From NCBI GenBank assembly GCA_038845865.1, contig JAWBQJ010000002.1, forward strand, positions 186,001 through 250,000: DNA of 64,000 nucleotides. The letters are read 5' to 3'. A program made the position numbers and the translations under genes. Each line of letters starts with the position of its first letter. Position 1 is the first letter of the stretch. This document shows, piece by piece, positions 1 through 9,084 of the stretch. The notes under the pieces were generated by a model that had not been told where the DNA came from, made no database searches, and saw only the letters and a list, made by a program, of their open reading frames with translations. This DNA comes from Desulfurococcaceae archaeon (GTDB taxonomy: Archaea > Thermoproteota > Thermoprotei_A > Sulfolobales > Desulfurococcaceae).

Positions 1-502
1 CGGCATATATGTCTACGTAACCGCCTCCCACCATCTTCTCTACCGCGAGAACCCTCAAACCTTCCTCTATTAGCGACGGGTTCTTGGCTAGCACGTCTCT
101 CATTTCCTTCTCATCAATGTACATTGTAAACTCTCCTACATCTCTGAGTCGACTCACCACCAGGAGCAGAATCTTTGTGAATACAACTGTCAAGTACTCT
201 CTAGGTCTATCCCTGAGGGTATGAAGTATTAAACCTATACCAGGCTTGTACACCACTTCTATGGTAGGTGAAGGAGGTTGCCAGTTGACGGGCGAGTAGC
301 CCGTGGGTCTGTGAACTAGTATAGCTCCATCTTGCTTAATAATAACTAATCTCTCACCAGGTTCCAGTCTCGAGGCTGCACGACCTTCATAGTCCACTCT
401 GCACTCGCCTAAAACAACTATCAATTGCTTACTCATAATAGCTTTTTTAAGAGCCGATGCAACGACTTCTAGGTCAGGGTTTTCTAGTACTTTTAATTCC
501 AT
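1..502 (-). CDS. nucS: Endonuclease NucS, N-terminal part (truncated by window edge)
   Basis: NucS/EndoMS is an archaeal and actinobacterial nuclease that acts on mismatched or branched DNA. The gene reads leftward from an ATG at 502, and 167 codons are visible before the window ends. The strongest signature is HRPTGYSPVNWQPP at about residues 67-80, the conserved stretch of the N-terminal DNA-binding domain. The last visible residues, GGGYVDIYA, enter the RecB-like nuclease domain, where the family usually has a catalytic Asp soon after; that part lies outside the window. It diverges from the MBL-fold gene at 569, leaving about 65 bases for both promoters. The family call is firm. Catalytic integrity cannot be judged here. 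Confidence 0.9.
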   Translation of the reverse strand, partial: MELKVLENPDLEVVASALKKAIMSKQLIVVLGECRVDYEGRAASRLEPGERLVIIKQDGAILVHRPTGYSPVNWQPPSPTIEVVYKPGIGLILHTLRDRPREYLTVVFTKILLLVVSRLRDVGEFTMYIDEKEMRDVLAKNPSLIEEGLRVLAVEKMVGGGYVDIYA

Positions 503-568
503 GATTCCCTATCCACTATTAATAGCAGGGTTAGGGGAGCTTTAAGCACATCATGGAGGGGTCTGTCA

Positions 569-1435
569 ATGAAGGTTAAGTTCATATCGTTTGATAGCAT
601 GGGAGTTAGGAGCATGGCTACGCTTGTTGAGACAACCGGTGGCACCTTTTTCATAGATCCTGGTGCGGCGCTCGCACCCCGCAGATACGGCCTTCCCCCG
701 CACGAAGAGGAGCTTGAAGCGCTTGAACGCTTTCTCGGCGAAATACGCGAACGGACTCGCGAGGTAGATTACTTAGTCATAACACACTACCATAGAGATC
801 ATTACCTTTACAGGAATGGGGAAGAGGAGTACTATAGGGGTAAGCTGATATACGCTAAAAACCCTTATGCGCAGATAAATCCAAGCCAGAGGGTTAGGGC
901 TTACACTCTTTTCAAGAAGATGGGAGTTAGCTTCTTAGCTAAACGTGTCCTGTACGCTGATGGTAGCACATTCACCGTAGATGGTGTAAGAGTGGAATTC
1001 TCTCCACCACTGCCGCACGGCGAATGCGGAACAAAGCTCGGTTGGGTTATAGCAGTGACGATGATGGAGGATGACTATGTATTTACGCATGCAAGTGATA
1101 CGCAGGGCTGTATGTGTTCAGAGTCACTCAACTATCTCGGGAGGAGAATGGCTGATCTGCTGGTAATAAGCGGCCCGCCGACATATTTCAGCCCGCGCTA
1201 TGAAGTACCGGAGAACACCATTAAGCTGGTGAAGAGCCTCAAAGAGGGCTCGACGATCGTAATAGATCACCACTTCCTCAGGGATCGCAACTACATAAAG
1301 CACATGGAGCGTTTAAAAAACCTGAGAAAGGACGTGAAGGTATTGACGGCCGCCGAGTACATGGGGTTCGAGGTCAGGCAACTAGAAGCTTACAGGGATG
1401 CTTTATGGGGTGCCAGAAAACACGAAAAAAGGTGA
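569..1435 (+). CDS. Metallo-beta-lactamase-fold protein, UPF0282-like
   Basis: This 288-residue protein has the metallo-beta-lactamase fold. The metal-binding HxHxDH motif appears as THYHRDHY at about residues 71-78, and later His/Asp candidates are in PLPHGECG, THASDTQG and IDHHFLRD. Length and motif spacing resemble the archaeal UPF0282 family of conserved putative hydrolases with no assigned substrate. No RNA-processing beta-CASP domain is visible. The ATG start follows GGAGGGG at 553-559, a good ribosome binding site. It stands alone between divergent nucS and the CDF transporter. Fold confidence is high; the UPF0282 assignment is from recognition only and the biological role is unknown. 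Confidence 0.8.
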   Translation: MKVKFISFDSMGVRSMATLVETTGGTFFIDPGAALAPRRYGLPPHEEELEALERFLGEIRERTREVDYLVITHYHRDHYLYRNGEEEYYRGKLIYAKNPYAQINPSQRVRAYTLFKKMGVSFLAKRVLYADGSTFTVDGVRVEFSPPLPHGECGTKLGWVIAVTMMEDDYVFTHASDTQGCMCSESLNYLGRRMADLLVISGPPTYFSPRYEVPENTIKLVKSLKEGSTIVIDHHFLRDRNYIKHMERLKNLRKDVKVLTAAEYMGFEVRQLEAYRDALWGARKHEKR

Positions 1436-1603
1436 ACTTCAGCTCGAAAGCTACTAGGCCATCACTAACCAGTACCAGAAACCCATAGTTTTCTAGCAGT
1501 AAGCCTCTCGCACAGTCTGCCGATAAGGCGGTATTCGCCATTAAGTATAACGCTTAAAAGGTGTTCTTGGGAGATTATATAACTAGCTGGTGAATGGTGA
1601 GAA

Positions 1604-2503
1604 TTGCATCCGGTAGCCCTGCTCTTCATAATTAACTTGACGTCTGCCATCTTAAAGATCATCAGCGTAACGGGGACTACCGCTACCAGCGTATTTGTAG
1701 ACATGTTAAATGATGTTGGCGACGCCGTTGGATTGGGATTACTACTTCTCGGCCTCAGCTACGAGAGAAGAAAAAGTGACATTGTATATCCATATGGCAC
1801 GCGGCGGGCACTTTACGTTCTCTCTTTAATAACAATATCGATCATTAGCGGTTCAATATTTACGATAGCCTTATTCAAGGTAGTTAACGTACTAAGAGCA
1901 CATGAAGGCATGGTGGTCTCATTGCAGTCCATTTACGCATTTATGCCTGCATTCCTACTGAACGTGGGGGGCTTATTAGTGGTATATCTAAGCATGAGAA
2001 CGGGTAACAGCGATCCGGCACTTGAAGGTGGGTTGTTGGACTCCATGAGCGATGTAGCTGGTAGCGCGCTGGCATTAAGCTCGCTGATACTTGCAAGCGA
2101 GTTCCTTGATATTGTGGGTAGTTTGGTGCTGTCCTGCGTAATATTGATATCCGCGATTAGCGTTGGTTACAGGTACTTCCAAGTACTAATAGGTAAGGCA
2201 CCGCCCAGACAGGTGTTAAGACGTGTACTAGAGCGCTTACTTAACATGGGTGAGATCAGAGATGTGAACGTGTTTAATGCTACGATGATCACCGAAGACG
2301 AATACATGCTCGCACTGGAGGTAGAAGTGGATAAGCACCTGGATGTAGAGGACTTAGAAAGGCTATCAGGTAAGATAGAGGAAGAAGTAAAGAAAATAGA
2401 GCCGAGATTTAGGCATGTAATAGTGGAATTTGTAGCTGAAAAACACGAACCGAAGACGTATAAGAGGCTACTGCACGAGATTGAAAACTCGGAGAGCTTG
2501 TGA
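1604..2503 (+). CDS. Cation diffusion facilitator (CDF) family transporter
   Basis: CDF proteins export divalent metals (Zn, Fe, Mn, Co, Ni) in exchange for protons across the cytoplasmic membrane. The 299-residue sequence has several hydrophobic helices in its first 200 residues, then a charged cytoplasmic domain of about 90 residues like the usual CDF C-terminal domain. Acidic metal-site helices are visible as DMLNDVGD near residue 33 and DSMSDVAG near residue 146. The His often present at these sites is replaced by Asn and Ser, so metal preference may be unusual. The start is a TTG at 1604 close behind GGTGA. It is convergent with the ABC permease gene, with a gap of 9 bases. Confidence 0.85.
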   Translation: MHPVALLFIINLTSAILKIISVTGTTATSVFVDMLNDVGDAVGLGLLLLGLSYERRKSDIVYPYGTRRALYVLSLITISIISGSIFTIALFKVVNVLRAHEGMVVSLQSIYAFMPAFLLNVGGLLVVYLSMRTGNSDPALEGGLLDSMSDVAGSALALSSLILASEFLDIVGSLVLSCVILISAISVGYRYFQVLIGKAPPRQVLRRVLERLLNMGEIRDVNVFNATMITEDEYMLALEVEVDKHLDVEDLERLSGKIEEEVKKIEPRFRHVIVEFVAEKHEPKTYKRLLHEIENSESL

Positions 2504-2512
2504 AAAGCATAG

Positions 2513-3406
2513 CTATATCGCTCTTTCTTCCCTGTAAAACACCTTACCCAGGCTCGTTGGCGGTAGTAGGGCTTTACCTATTCTCGTCTTACTGTAAATT
2601 ATCATGGCTGCAAGCGCCGCTATAAAAGGTATGGACTTAGCTACGTCCACCGGTATTCGGAGAGTAGCCGTGAGAAGTATGCAACTATGATAAAGCCCTC
2701 CAAACAATAGTGACACCGGTATCAGCACTAGGGGATGCCTTCCAGCAACCAACGCTACGGTAAACGCTAGCCAGCCAAGGCCGAGCGTGTAGCTCCTGAT
2801 ATCCCAGTACCTCTGCCAGAGTAGTGGGAACAGTGAAGACCCGAAACCTATTAGCGCGAATCCTATAGCAGCCGCTAATAGCCTAGTCTTCAAGACGTCG
2901 ACTCCAAGGGCTGTTGCGACAGCTGGGTTCTCACCGCACGCCACAATCATTATACCCAGTTTCGTTTCTTTTAGTAGAAAGTGGAGTACAATGCTCACGA
3001 GCAGTGTCGCCGCAAGTAACGTTACGTATGTTTCAGCGCTGATGGTGTAAGCATACGTCGCTATACCGCCAACGAACATTCTCACGGGGTAGCCGAATAT
3101 TATGCCTAAGCCGTAACCAATGAACATCATTGAGAGGCCAACAGCTCCGTGGCTGATGGGCAACACCGTCATGACATATGCAAGTAAAAGCCCTATACCA
3201 CTAGCTACGACTGCCGAGGCGAACGAGCCTACTAGTGGAGATCCTGTACTGCACGCCACGAATACAGCTACGCCGGTTGACAGGAAGAAAACCCCATCTA
3301 TAGCTAGGTTTAAGAGACCTGACTTTTCAAATACGCTATGACCTAGTGCAATTAAGTGCAACGTTGCATACGCTGATATAATTCCCCAGAGCAGGTCTAT
3401 TGACAT
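2513..3406 (-). CDS. BMP-type (nucleoside) ABC transporter permease 2
   Basis: A 297-residue hydrophobic protein of the BPD_transp_2 permease family, the type paired with BMP-family binding proteins in nucleoside importers such as YufQ. Features of this group are the N-terminal ATLHLIALGHSVFEKSGLLNLAIDG region, read here as ALGHSVFEKSGLLNLAIDG, and the central ACGENPAVATALGVD loop that contacts the ATPase. It is the last gene of the operon: the upstream permease stops 2 bases before its start, so translation is probably coupled. Substrate (nucleosides or nucleobases) is inferred from the operon, not from residues in this protein. Confidence 0.88.
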   Translation of the reverse strand: MSIDLLWGIISAYATLHLIALGHSVFEKSGLLNLAIDGVFFLSTGVAVFVACSTGSPLVGSFASAVVASGIGLLLAYVMTVLPISHGAVGLSMMFIGYGLGIIFGYPVRMFVGGIATYAYTISAETYVTLLAATLLVSIVLHFLLKETKLGIMIVACGENPAVATALGVDVLKTRLLAAAIGFALIGFGSSLFPLLWQRYWDIRSYTLGLGWLAFTVALVAGRHPLVLIPVSLLFGGLYHSCILLTATLRIPVDVAKSIPFIAALAAMIIYSKTRIGKALLPPTSLGKVFYREERAI

Positions 3407-3408
3407 CG

Positions 3409-4545
3409 CTATTTCATCACCTTGATTTCGTACTCGGATAGGAAGCTGAGTATAGAGTAAGAAAATAGTACTGTCCCAATGATGAGTAGTGATTGTTCAA
3501 TACCACCTAAACCGGTTATTTGCAACGCTATGCCAGCATTCCTTAAGGCTCCGACCACGTACGCCATTACAGGGATATACTTCAATTCCAGCAGTGACAG
3601 CCAAGCAACAAGTATTGCTAAGTAGCCGTAACCGGCTGTTTGCGCCTCGATCGGGTATGAAAGCCTTTTAGCATAGCTGAGCAGGTACATCGCGCTGGTT
3701 ATGCCTACGAAGAAGCCTGAAGCGGCTAAGGCAATGACGTAGTACTTTTTAACGTTAATGCCGCTTGCCAGGAGGAAGTCTGGATTGTGCCCCAGGGCCC
3801 TAAGTCGTAGCCCTAAGGTTGTTTTGCTCAGTATAAACCACACTACCAGGGCCGTCGCTATAGCTACCACTAACCAGTAAACGTAATAGGTTAACTGGTA
3901 TGTAATGTCGTAAGCCCATCTCAGCACAGGATATAGCGGGCTCGATTCGGGAGTTGGTGAGCTCAGTTTAAGGTATACGTTCAGTGTGTAGTGTTTTGGT
4001 AACTCATCTGTTCTAGTGTAGCCGTATACATGTCGTCCTCTGAAGGGGTAGTATACGAGGTAGTTCACTATGTAGTAAGCTACGTAGTTGAGGATTAGCG
4101 TTATGGGAACCTCATTTACACCAGTATGCGCCTTGATTAGCCCCGCTAACATGGCCCATGATGCACCCATAATACCTGCTAAGAGGGTGGCTAAGGCTAC
4201 CATTAGGCCTGGTAACGGAAATTCAGGGTACTTCACTATTAGTAAGTAGATAAGAGGTATCATCGCGACGAAGAACTGGCCTTCTGCACCAATGTTCCAA
4301 GTAGCTGCCTTAAACGAAAGTAGCAAAGCATAACCCAGCATCGTTAATGCGAGTACGTCTAGCACTATGCTCGGTGACGTGAAAGACATTAAAATAACTC
4401 TTAATACGTCTAGAAAGTTCTTACTTGTTGCTTGCAGTATTAAGCTGAACAGTATTACACCTAGCACTATTGAATAGAGCGATATAATAGGTTTTCCGCC
4501 TTTGAGAGGCTTTTTTCTCTTTAAGATTATAAACTTCAACCTCAC
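3409..4545 (-). CDS. BMP-type (nucleoside) ABC transporter permease 1
   Basis: A 378-residue membrane permease of the BPD_transp_2 family, longer than its partner because of an extra extracytoplasmic loop (about residues 165-215, rich in Tyr and Pro). The typical GAEGQFFVAMIPL motif is at about residue 86 and the ATPase-contacting LGHNPDFLLASGINV loop near residue 252. It resembles YufP/NupP, the partner of the YufQ-type permease next to it. Its start at 4545 overlaps the stop of the ATPase gene by 4 bases, which is the usual arrangement for coupled translation. Function: one half of the membrane channel for nucleoside uptake. Confidence 0.88.
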   Translation of the reverse strand: MRLKFIILKRKKPLKGGKPIISLYSIVLGVILFSLILQATSKNFLDVLRVILMSFTSPSIVLDVLALTMLGYALLLSFKAATWNIGAEGQFFVAMIPLIYLLIVKYPEFPLPGLMVALATLLAGIMGASWAMLAGLIKAHTGVNEVPITLILNYVAYYIVNYLVYYPFRGRHVYGYTRTDELPKHYTLNVYLKLSSPTPESSPLYPVLRWAYDITYQLTYYVYWLVVAIATALVVWFILSKTTLGLRLRALGHNPDFLLASGINVKKYYVIALAASGFFVGITSAMYLLSYAKRLSYPIEAQTAGYGYLAILVAWLSLLELKYIPVMAYVVGALRNAGIALQITGLGGIEQSLLIIGTVLFSYSILSFLSEYEIKVMK

Positions 4546-6056
4546 ATCACCATGAACTTTTCAAGAACGCTCTTTTCTACAGTCCGGGTTTCGAAAGGCC
4601 CATGCAAGATTCCGGAGCTCATTACGTATACGGTGCTACTCACCTGCATCACCTCGTCTAGGTCCTCTGAGACGTAAAGGACTGCGAGCCCTTCTTCACG
4701 GGCTTTCCTTACTATTTGTTTTCTGACAACACTGCTAGTATACTCGTCCAGGTTCCTTGTTGGATTGTATGCCACGAGCGCTTTTTTCGCGTACTCCAGT
4801 TCTCTGCCTATTACGACTTTCATTAGGTTGCCGCCTGAAAGCAGCTTAACGGGGACCTCATCATTTTTAGTGGCGATGTTGTAATCGTTAATGATTTTTA
4901 GAGTTGTTTTCTTCACCGCGTTTAAGTCCAATAAAAGCGTATTCCTACTCAACACTAGAGCGGTATTCTCGAGTATGCTCATGTCTAGCGCGACGCCGTA
5001 CCTAAGCGGGGTATCAGGTATGAAACCCACACCCATGCTTCTCGCAGTACTCGAACCCTTGTTTGTTACGTCAAAGCCATCAATGTATATCTTTCCGCGG
5101 AGGACTTTTCGAAGCCCCATAATAGATTCTACGAGCTCGCGCTGACCATTTCCAGTTAACCCAGTTATGCCGATAACTTCTCCCGCCCTGACATTAAACG
5201 TTACACCCCTCACAGACTCTTCGCCATAGTCGCCGGAGACCACGAGCTCTTTTACAGTGATGACTTCCTTGCCTGAATGGGCGGGTTCACCGCGCTCTTC
5301 TACCATACTGTGGGCGGAGTTTACACCCACACCGAACATGAGTAAGCGCACTTTTTCAGGTGTTGCATCGTTCCTCGATAACACGTCTACGAGAACACCG
5401 CGTCTTAAGATGGCTAACCTATCAGCTACTTCTAGGGCTTCTGATATTTTGTGCGTTACTAGGATAATGCTGTTGCCCTTGGATTTAAAGTCCAGCATGA
5501 ACTTGTAGAACTCTTTTCGTCCACTTTCAGGCAAGTATGTGAGCGCCTCGTCTACTAGCAATACGCGTGCATCGAGTAATATGGCTTTTATAACTTCAAC
5601 TAACTGTCTTTGCGTATATGTAAGCGTATGAACCTTTAGATCGAGGTCTACCCCAATACCGAGTTCGCTAGTGATTTTTTTAACGCGCTCAAGAAAGGCC
5701 TTCCTAGTTGTAAACGAGCCCGCCTCTCTAAGACTTAGTAGTATGTTCTCGGCGCCAGTGAAGTTATCTATGAGCTGGGGAATTTGCGAGATCAGTACTA
5801 TTCCGTGCTTAATAGCGTCTCTCGGAGCACTTATTTTAACTTCCCTGCCGTTGATCAGGATTTTACCTTCATCCGGAACGTACATGCCATACAGTATCTT
5901 GATCAGTGTGGACTTCCCAGAGCCATTTTCACCTAAAAGAGCTAACACCTCCCCAGGATATACATCGAGAGAGACCTTGTAGAGCGCCTTAATCCCCCCG
6001 GGAAAGGACTTCGATATGTTCCTTACCGATATGATTGGTGAGCTATAAGCACCCAT
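4542..6056 (-). CDS. BMP-type (nucleoside) ABC transporter, duplicated ATP-binding protein
   Basis: This is a tandem ATPase of the sugar/nucleoside type (YufO/NupO-like). The first half has a canonical Walker A, LLGENGSGKSTLIK; the second half has GITGLTGNGQRELVESI, where Gly/Gln replace the Lys-Ser pair, as is common in the second half of this class. Walker B of the first half is ARVLLVDEAL, with the signature-like TYTQRQLVEVIKA before it. An upstream in-frame codon at 6143 exists, but the ATG at 6056 (MGAYSSPIISV) has an excellent AAGGTGG site just upstream, so the shorter 504-residue form is preferred. It energises the two permeases that follow. Confidence 0.92.
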   Translation of the reverse strand: MGAYSSPIISVRNISKSFPGGIKALYKVSLDVYPGEVLALLGENGSGKSTLIKILYGMYVPDEGKILINGREVKISAPRDAIKHGIVLISQIPQLIDNFTGAENILLSLREAGSFTTRKAFLERVKKITSELGIGVDLDLKVHTLTYTQRQLVEVIKAILLDARVLLVDEALTYLPESGRKEFYKFMLDFKSKGNSIILVTHKISEALEVADRLAILRRGVLVDVLSRNDATPEKVRLLMFGVGVNSAHSMVEERGEPAHSGKEVITVKELVVSGDYGEESVRGVTFNVRAGEVIGITGLTGNGQRELVESIMGLRKVLRGKIYIDGFDVTNKGSSTARSMGVGFIPDTPLRYGVALDMSILENTALVLSRNTLLLDLNAVKKTTLKIINDYNIATKNDEVPVKLLSGGNLMKVVIGRELEYAKKALVAYNPTRNLDEYTSSVVRKQIVRKAREEGLAVLYVSEDLDEVMQVSSTVYVMSSGILHGPFETRTVEKSVLEKFMVM

Positions 6057-6174
6057 AAATCCACCTTGAAAACGATGCTGGGAAGCGCGATGAGAACGTT
6101 CTAGAAGGAGTTTTAGGAACTGAAAAAAACAGAGATTGAACACTACTATTCAAGGTCGTCCGCACCCTTTGCCT

Positions 6175-7638
6175 CTAGCCGCCCACTTTAACTACCCACG
6201 ATACAAACCAATCCATGTTCCACAAATCGGCGTGACCTAGCATCAGGCCGCTAGGTATTTTAACGGTCCCCCCTGGTCCTGGGCTCTGGCACCACGAACT
6301 ATAAGACCTCTCTGGTGGTAGTAGACAGTAGCCTTCAAGGGGCCCAGTAAACGGCTCGAAGAGCTGTGCTACCGGGTACTTCACCACTCCTATCTTACCG
6401 GCCCAGTTAACGCTGATGTACGAGGTGTTTGTGTATTTATGTCCAATGGCACTAGTATCCAGTATCGTTGGCAACATTCCCGATCTCATCTGGTAGTACC
6501 TCTTCATGACGAGGTCATAAACGTTCACGCGCTCACCGGTAAGTTTGTCTACAACGTGGACAGTACTGAGCACCTGCTCGTACATCGGGTTAATCATTAC
6601 TACCGATCCGTCAGGGTTGATGTCAGCTCCTAGTTCAACTGCACCCGAGCTTAGAAGCCACCAGTAATCCACGTTCTCCAAGTTGTATGGTGTGTAGATG
6701 CCGCTCCTGATCTTTAGTAGTATGTCCGCGTATATGTACTCCCATCTGACGAGCTGCCCGCTCACCACCACGTCCTGACCGAACTTGAGCATGGGCCCAT
6801 AATGGCTAAAGACGTAGAGTCCATTCTCTTTCGCGTATTCAACCACAGCCGTTGAGTCTTCCGTAAACGCTAGCACGTCTACACCATACTGTCTGTGAAG
6901 AACCTCTGCCGCCTGCCTAGCTCTAGCGGGGTCGTACCATGCACCTATTTCAATCACGTACACCTTAATGTCCTTGCCGAGCTGTTCACCCACCTCTTTT
7001 GCACCAATGGCAAACGCGTTAATGTGCCTAACTACTTCTGGTATCAGATGTGCCGCAACGTAGCCTATTTTATCGGTCTTTGTAAGCGCGCCTGCTAATA
7101 ACCCATTCAAGTAGTAAACCTGGTAGAGGTCTGCAAAATACGTCCCCACGTTAGGCGCCCTCTTGTAACCGGAACAGTGGAAGAACATTACGTCCGGGTA
7201 CTTCTTAGCTGCCTCGATCGTCATGTCCATGAACTCGAAGGATGTCGTGAAGATTACGTTGTATCCTTGCGCTACAAGCTCGTCAATCACGCTAAGAAGT
7301 TGCGCCTCAGTAACGCTCTCTTTATACGTTGTCTTAAGCCAATCTCCAAACAGCTCCTCTACCACCCTCCTTCCAATATCATGCATGTAGCTCCAGCCCA
7401 TGTCCCCGACCGGCCCCACATATATCCACGCCGCCCTGATCCTCTCAGGGGGAGTCCATGCCGGTTGCGATGACGGCGTTGGTGTAGTGCTCTGTATAGG
7501 AGATGCGGGAGTTGTTGACGGTAGAGGGCTTTCTTCACTCACTACGGGCGGCTTCGTCAATACTCCAATATAGTACCCGGATATTGCTGCGACGATTGCG
7601 ATGACTAGTACTATAGCAATTAAAGCGTGCTTCTTCAT
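6175..7638 (-). CDS. BMP family substrate-binding protein (nucleoside-type)
   Basis: Extracytoplasmic solute receptor of the Bmp/PnrA family, which binds purine nucleosides in characterised bacterial members. The preferred ATG (MKKHALIAIVL) gives 487 residues: a hydrophobic membrane anchor at residues 5-27, a Ser/Thr/Pro-rich linker to about residue 65, then the binding domain. Family landmarks are VGPVGDMGWSYMHDIG, the FTTSFEFMD segment and FTEDSTAVVEYA. There is no lipobox Cys, so it is probably held by its N-terminal helix. An alternative start 18 bases upstream would add six residues. A TATA box lies 48-57 bases upstream. It leads the transporter operon; 118 bases separate it from the ATPase gene. 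Confidence 0.9.
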   Translation of the reverse strand: MKKHALIAIVLVIAIVAAISGYYIGVLTKPPVVSEESPLPSTTPASPIQSTTPTPSSQPAWTPPERIRAAWIYVGPVGDMGWSYMHDIGRRVVEELFGDWLKTTYKESVTEAQLLSVIDELVAQGYNVIFTTSFEFMDMTIEAAKKYPDVMFFHCSGYKRAPNVGTYFADLYQVYYLNGLLAGALTKTDKIGYVAAHLIPEVVRHINAFAIGAKEVGEQLGKDIKVYVIEIGAWYDPARARQAAEVLHRQYGVDVLAFTEDSTAVVEYAKENGLYVFSHYGPMLKFGQDVVVSGQLVRWEYIYADILLKIRSGIYTPYNLENVDYWWLLSSGAVELGADINPDGSVVMINPMYEQVLSTVHVVDKLTGERVNVYDLVMKRYYQMRSGMLPTILDTSAIGHKYTNTSYISVNWAGKIGVVKYPVAQLFEPFTGPLEGYCLLPPERSYSSWCQSPGPGGTVKIPSGLMLGHADLWNMDWFVSWVVKVGG

Positions 7639-7685
7639 GCCTAGGCACCAGAACAAATTGTAACTTCGTTAAAATCGCTTAAAAA

Positions 7686-7695
7686 GTATATATAA
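7686..7695 (-). promoter_or_regulatory. TATA box of the BMP transporter operon
   Basis: The leftward strand reads TTATATATAC here, a strong archaeal TATA element. Transcription would start about 26 bases downstream, near 7660-7665, giving a short leader of about 25 bases before the ATG at 7638 (or essentially none before the alternative start at 7656). No operator repeat is evident around it. Confidence 0.6.
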
Positions 7696-8001
7696 GATAG
7701 GGTATCAGCATATATTGATATTTTGGAAACAGTACGGGTATTATTGGATCATCTAAAGCATGTAACGCCGTTAACCTGGAGCCACCAAGTTCATAGTAGT
7801 TACAAGGACTTTTATACCCTCTCGTTGAAGCCGAGTCTACGCGTTTCTTCTTGTGGGTATAAAGTGGGCAACTTATTCTATCTCCATTTAACCTCTCTTT
7901 TTGGGTCTTCTCAGGTTTATGTGAGATGTAGCACGCTTAATTAGGAAGGTTATGCCTACTAGTTTTAGGTGTTAGTGCTTAGAACATCTAAGGTGTGGCC
8001 C
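7696..8001. other. Intergenic region between BMP operon and dehydrogenase
   Basis: About 300 bases without a convincing gene. A rightward TATA-like GGGTATAAAG lies at 7857-7866 and could serve the dehydrogenase with a leader of roughly 115 bases. A 73-codon open frame at 7723-7944 shows no recognisable protein features. No repeats or strong hairpins seen. Confidence 0.4.
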
Positions 8002-9048
8002 GTGAAGGCGGCGGTCCTCTATAAAAACGCGGAGATCTTCGTTGAAGGCTTACCTCGTAGATCCATGGAGCTTCCACTAAAAGAAGACCCTCTTACACTT
8101 ACAGACCTCGACACCCCCGCTCCGAGTAATAACCAGGTACTTGTACGCGTAGAAGCCTGTGGTGTCTGCTACACAGACATAGATATTATTGAAGGTAGGA
8201 TTAAGTGCAAACTGCCCATAATACCTGGACACCAAGTTATCGGTAAAGTCGTAGAAGCCCCGAAAACTATTAGTAGGATCGCACCGGGGGATAGAGTTGG
8301 TATTGCTTGGATTGCTTGGACGTGTAGTAACTGCGATTTCTGCAAGAGGGGCTTAGAGAACCTCTGCGTGGACTTTAAGGCCACGGGGTGCCACATCGAT
8401 GGCGGCTACGCGGAATACACCACGGCTTACTTAGACTATGTATACCGGGCTCCGGTGAACGTTAACTCCGTTAAGCTCGCGCCATTAATGTGCGCTGGCG
8501 CAGTTGGATACCGTGCACTTAGGTTAACTAACATGTCTAACGGTCTTAGACTAGGCTTGTTCGGTTTCGGCGCATCTGCTCACATAATAATACAGGTCGT
8601 TAGGAGGCTGTACCCAGACGCCGAGATATACGTCTTCAGCAGGAGCTCCGAGCACAGAGAGCTGGCTAGAAGGCTTGGAGCGGATTGGACAGGCCACCCG
8701 CAAGAAGACCCTCCTGCGAGGTTAGACAGGGCAATAGACTTCACACCCGTGGGAGAGACCGTTAAACGCGCTCTTGAACTACTGAACAGAGGTGGAAGAC
8801 TCGTTATAAATGTTATTAGGAAGCAGACGCCTGTAAATCTCGTTTACGAAAACCACTTATGGGAAGAGAAGGAGATCAAGAGCGTTGCAAATGTTACAAG
8901 ACGAGATATAGAGGAGTTACTGCGACTGGCGGCTGAAGTACCCATAGATATCCACGTAGAGGAGTATGAGCTTGAAGGGGTCAACATCGCGCTGAGAAAC
9001 TTAAAGTCGGCGAGGATCAAGGGATCGGCTGTACTACGAATAAGCTAA
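8002..9048 (+). CDS. Zinc-dependent medium-chain alcohol dehydrogenase-like protein
   Basis: An MDR-superfamily dehydrogenase expected to oxidise or reduce an alcohol/aldehyde with NAD(P). Catalytic-zinc ligands are in CGVCYTDID, PGHQ and the later LMCAGAVGYRA; the structural zinc site is the four-Cys CSNCDFCKRGLENLC. The Rossmann segment GLFGFGASAH resembles the GFGxSAH type seen in a distinct zinc-ADH subfamily. The residue after the catalytic His is Gln, where many family members have Glu. The GTG at 8002 (VKAAVLY) is preferred because AAGGTG lies seven bases upstream and family members begin at this position; an upstream frame start at 7969 would add 11 atypical residues. Substrate unknown; no pathway neighbours. 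Confidence 0.88.
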   Translation: MKAAVLYKNAEIFVEGLPRRSMELPLKEDPLTLTDLDTPAPSNNQVLVRVEACGVCYTDIDIIEGRIKCKLPIIPGHQVIGKVVEAPKTISRIAPGDRVGIAWIAWTCSNCDFCKRGLENLCVDFKATGCHIDGGYAEYTTAYLDYVYRAPVNVNSVKLAPLMCAGAVGYRALRLTNMSNGLRLGLFGFGASAHIIIQVVRRLYPDAEIYVFSRSSEHRELARRLGADWTGHPQEDPPARLDRAIDFTPVGETVKRALELLNRGGRLVINVIRKQTPVNLVYENHLWEEKEIKSVANVTRRDIEELLRLAAEVPIDIHVEEYELEGVNIALRNLKSARIKGSAVLRIS

Positions 9049-9084
9049 GTTTGGTTGATGCGGTAAGGTGACTGGATTTCAGCT

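Noticed and set aside
7723-7944. 73-codon frame before the zinc dehydrogenase
   Set aside because: Translation lacks domain character and contains promoter-like sequence; no ribosome site seen.
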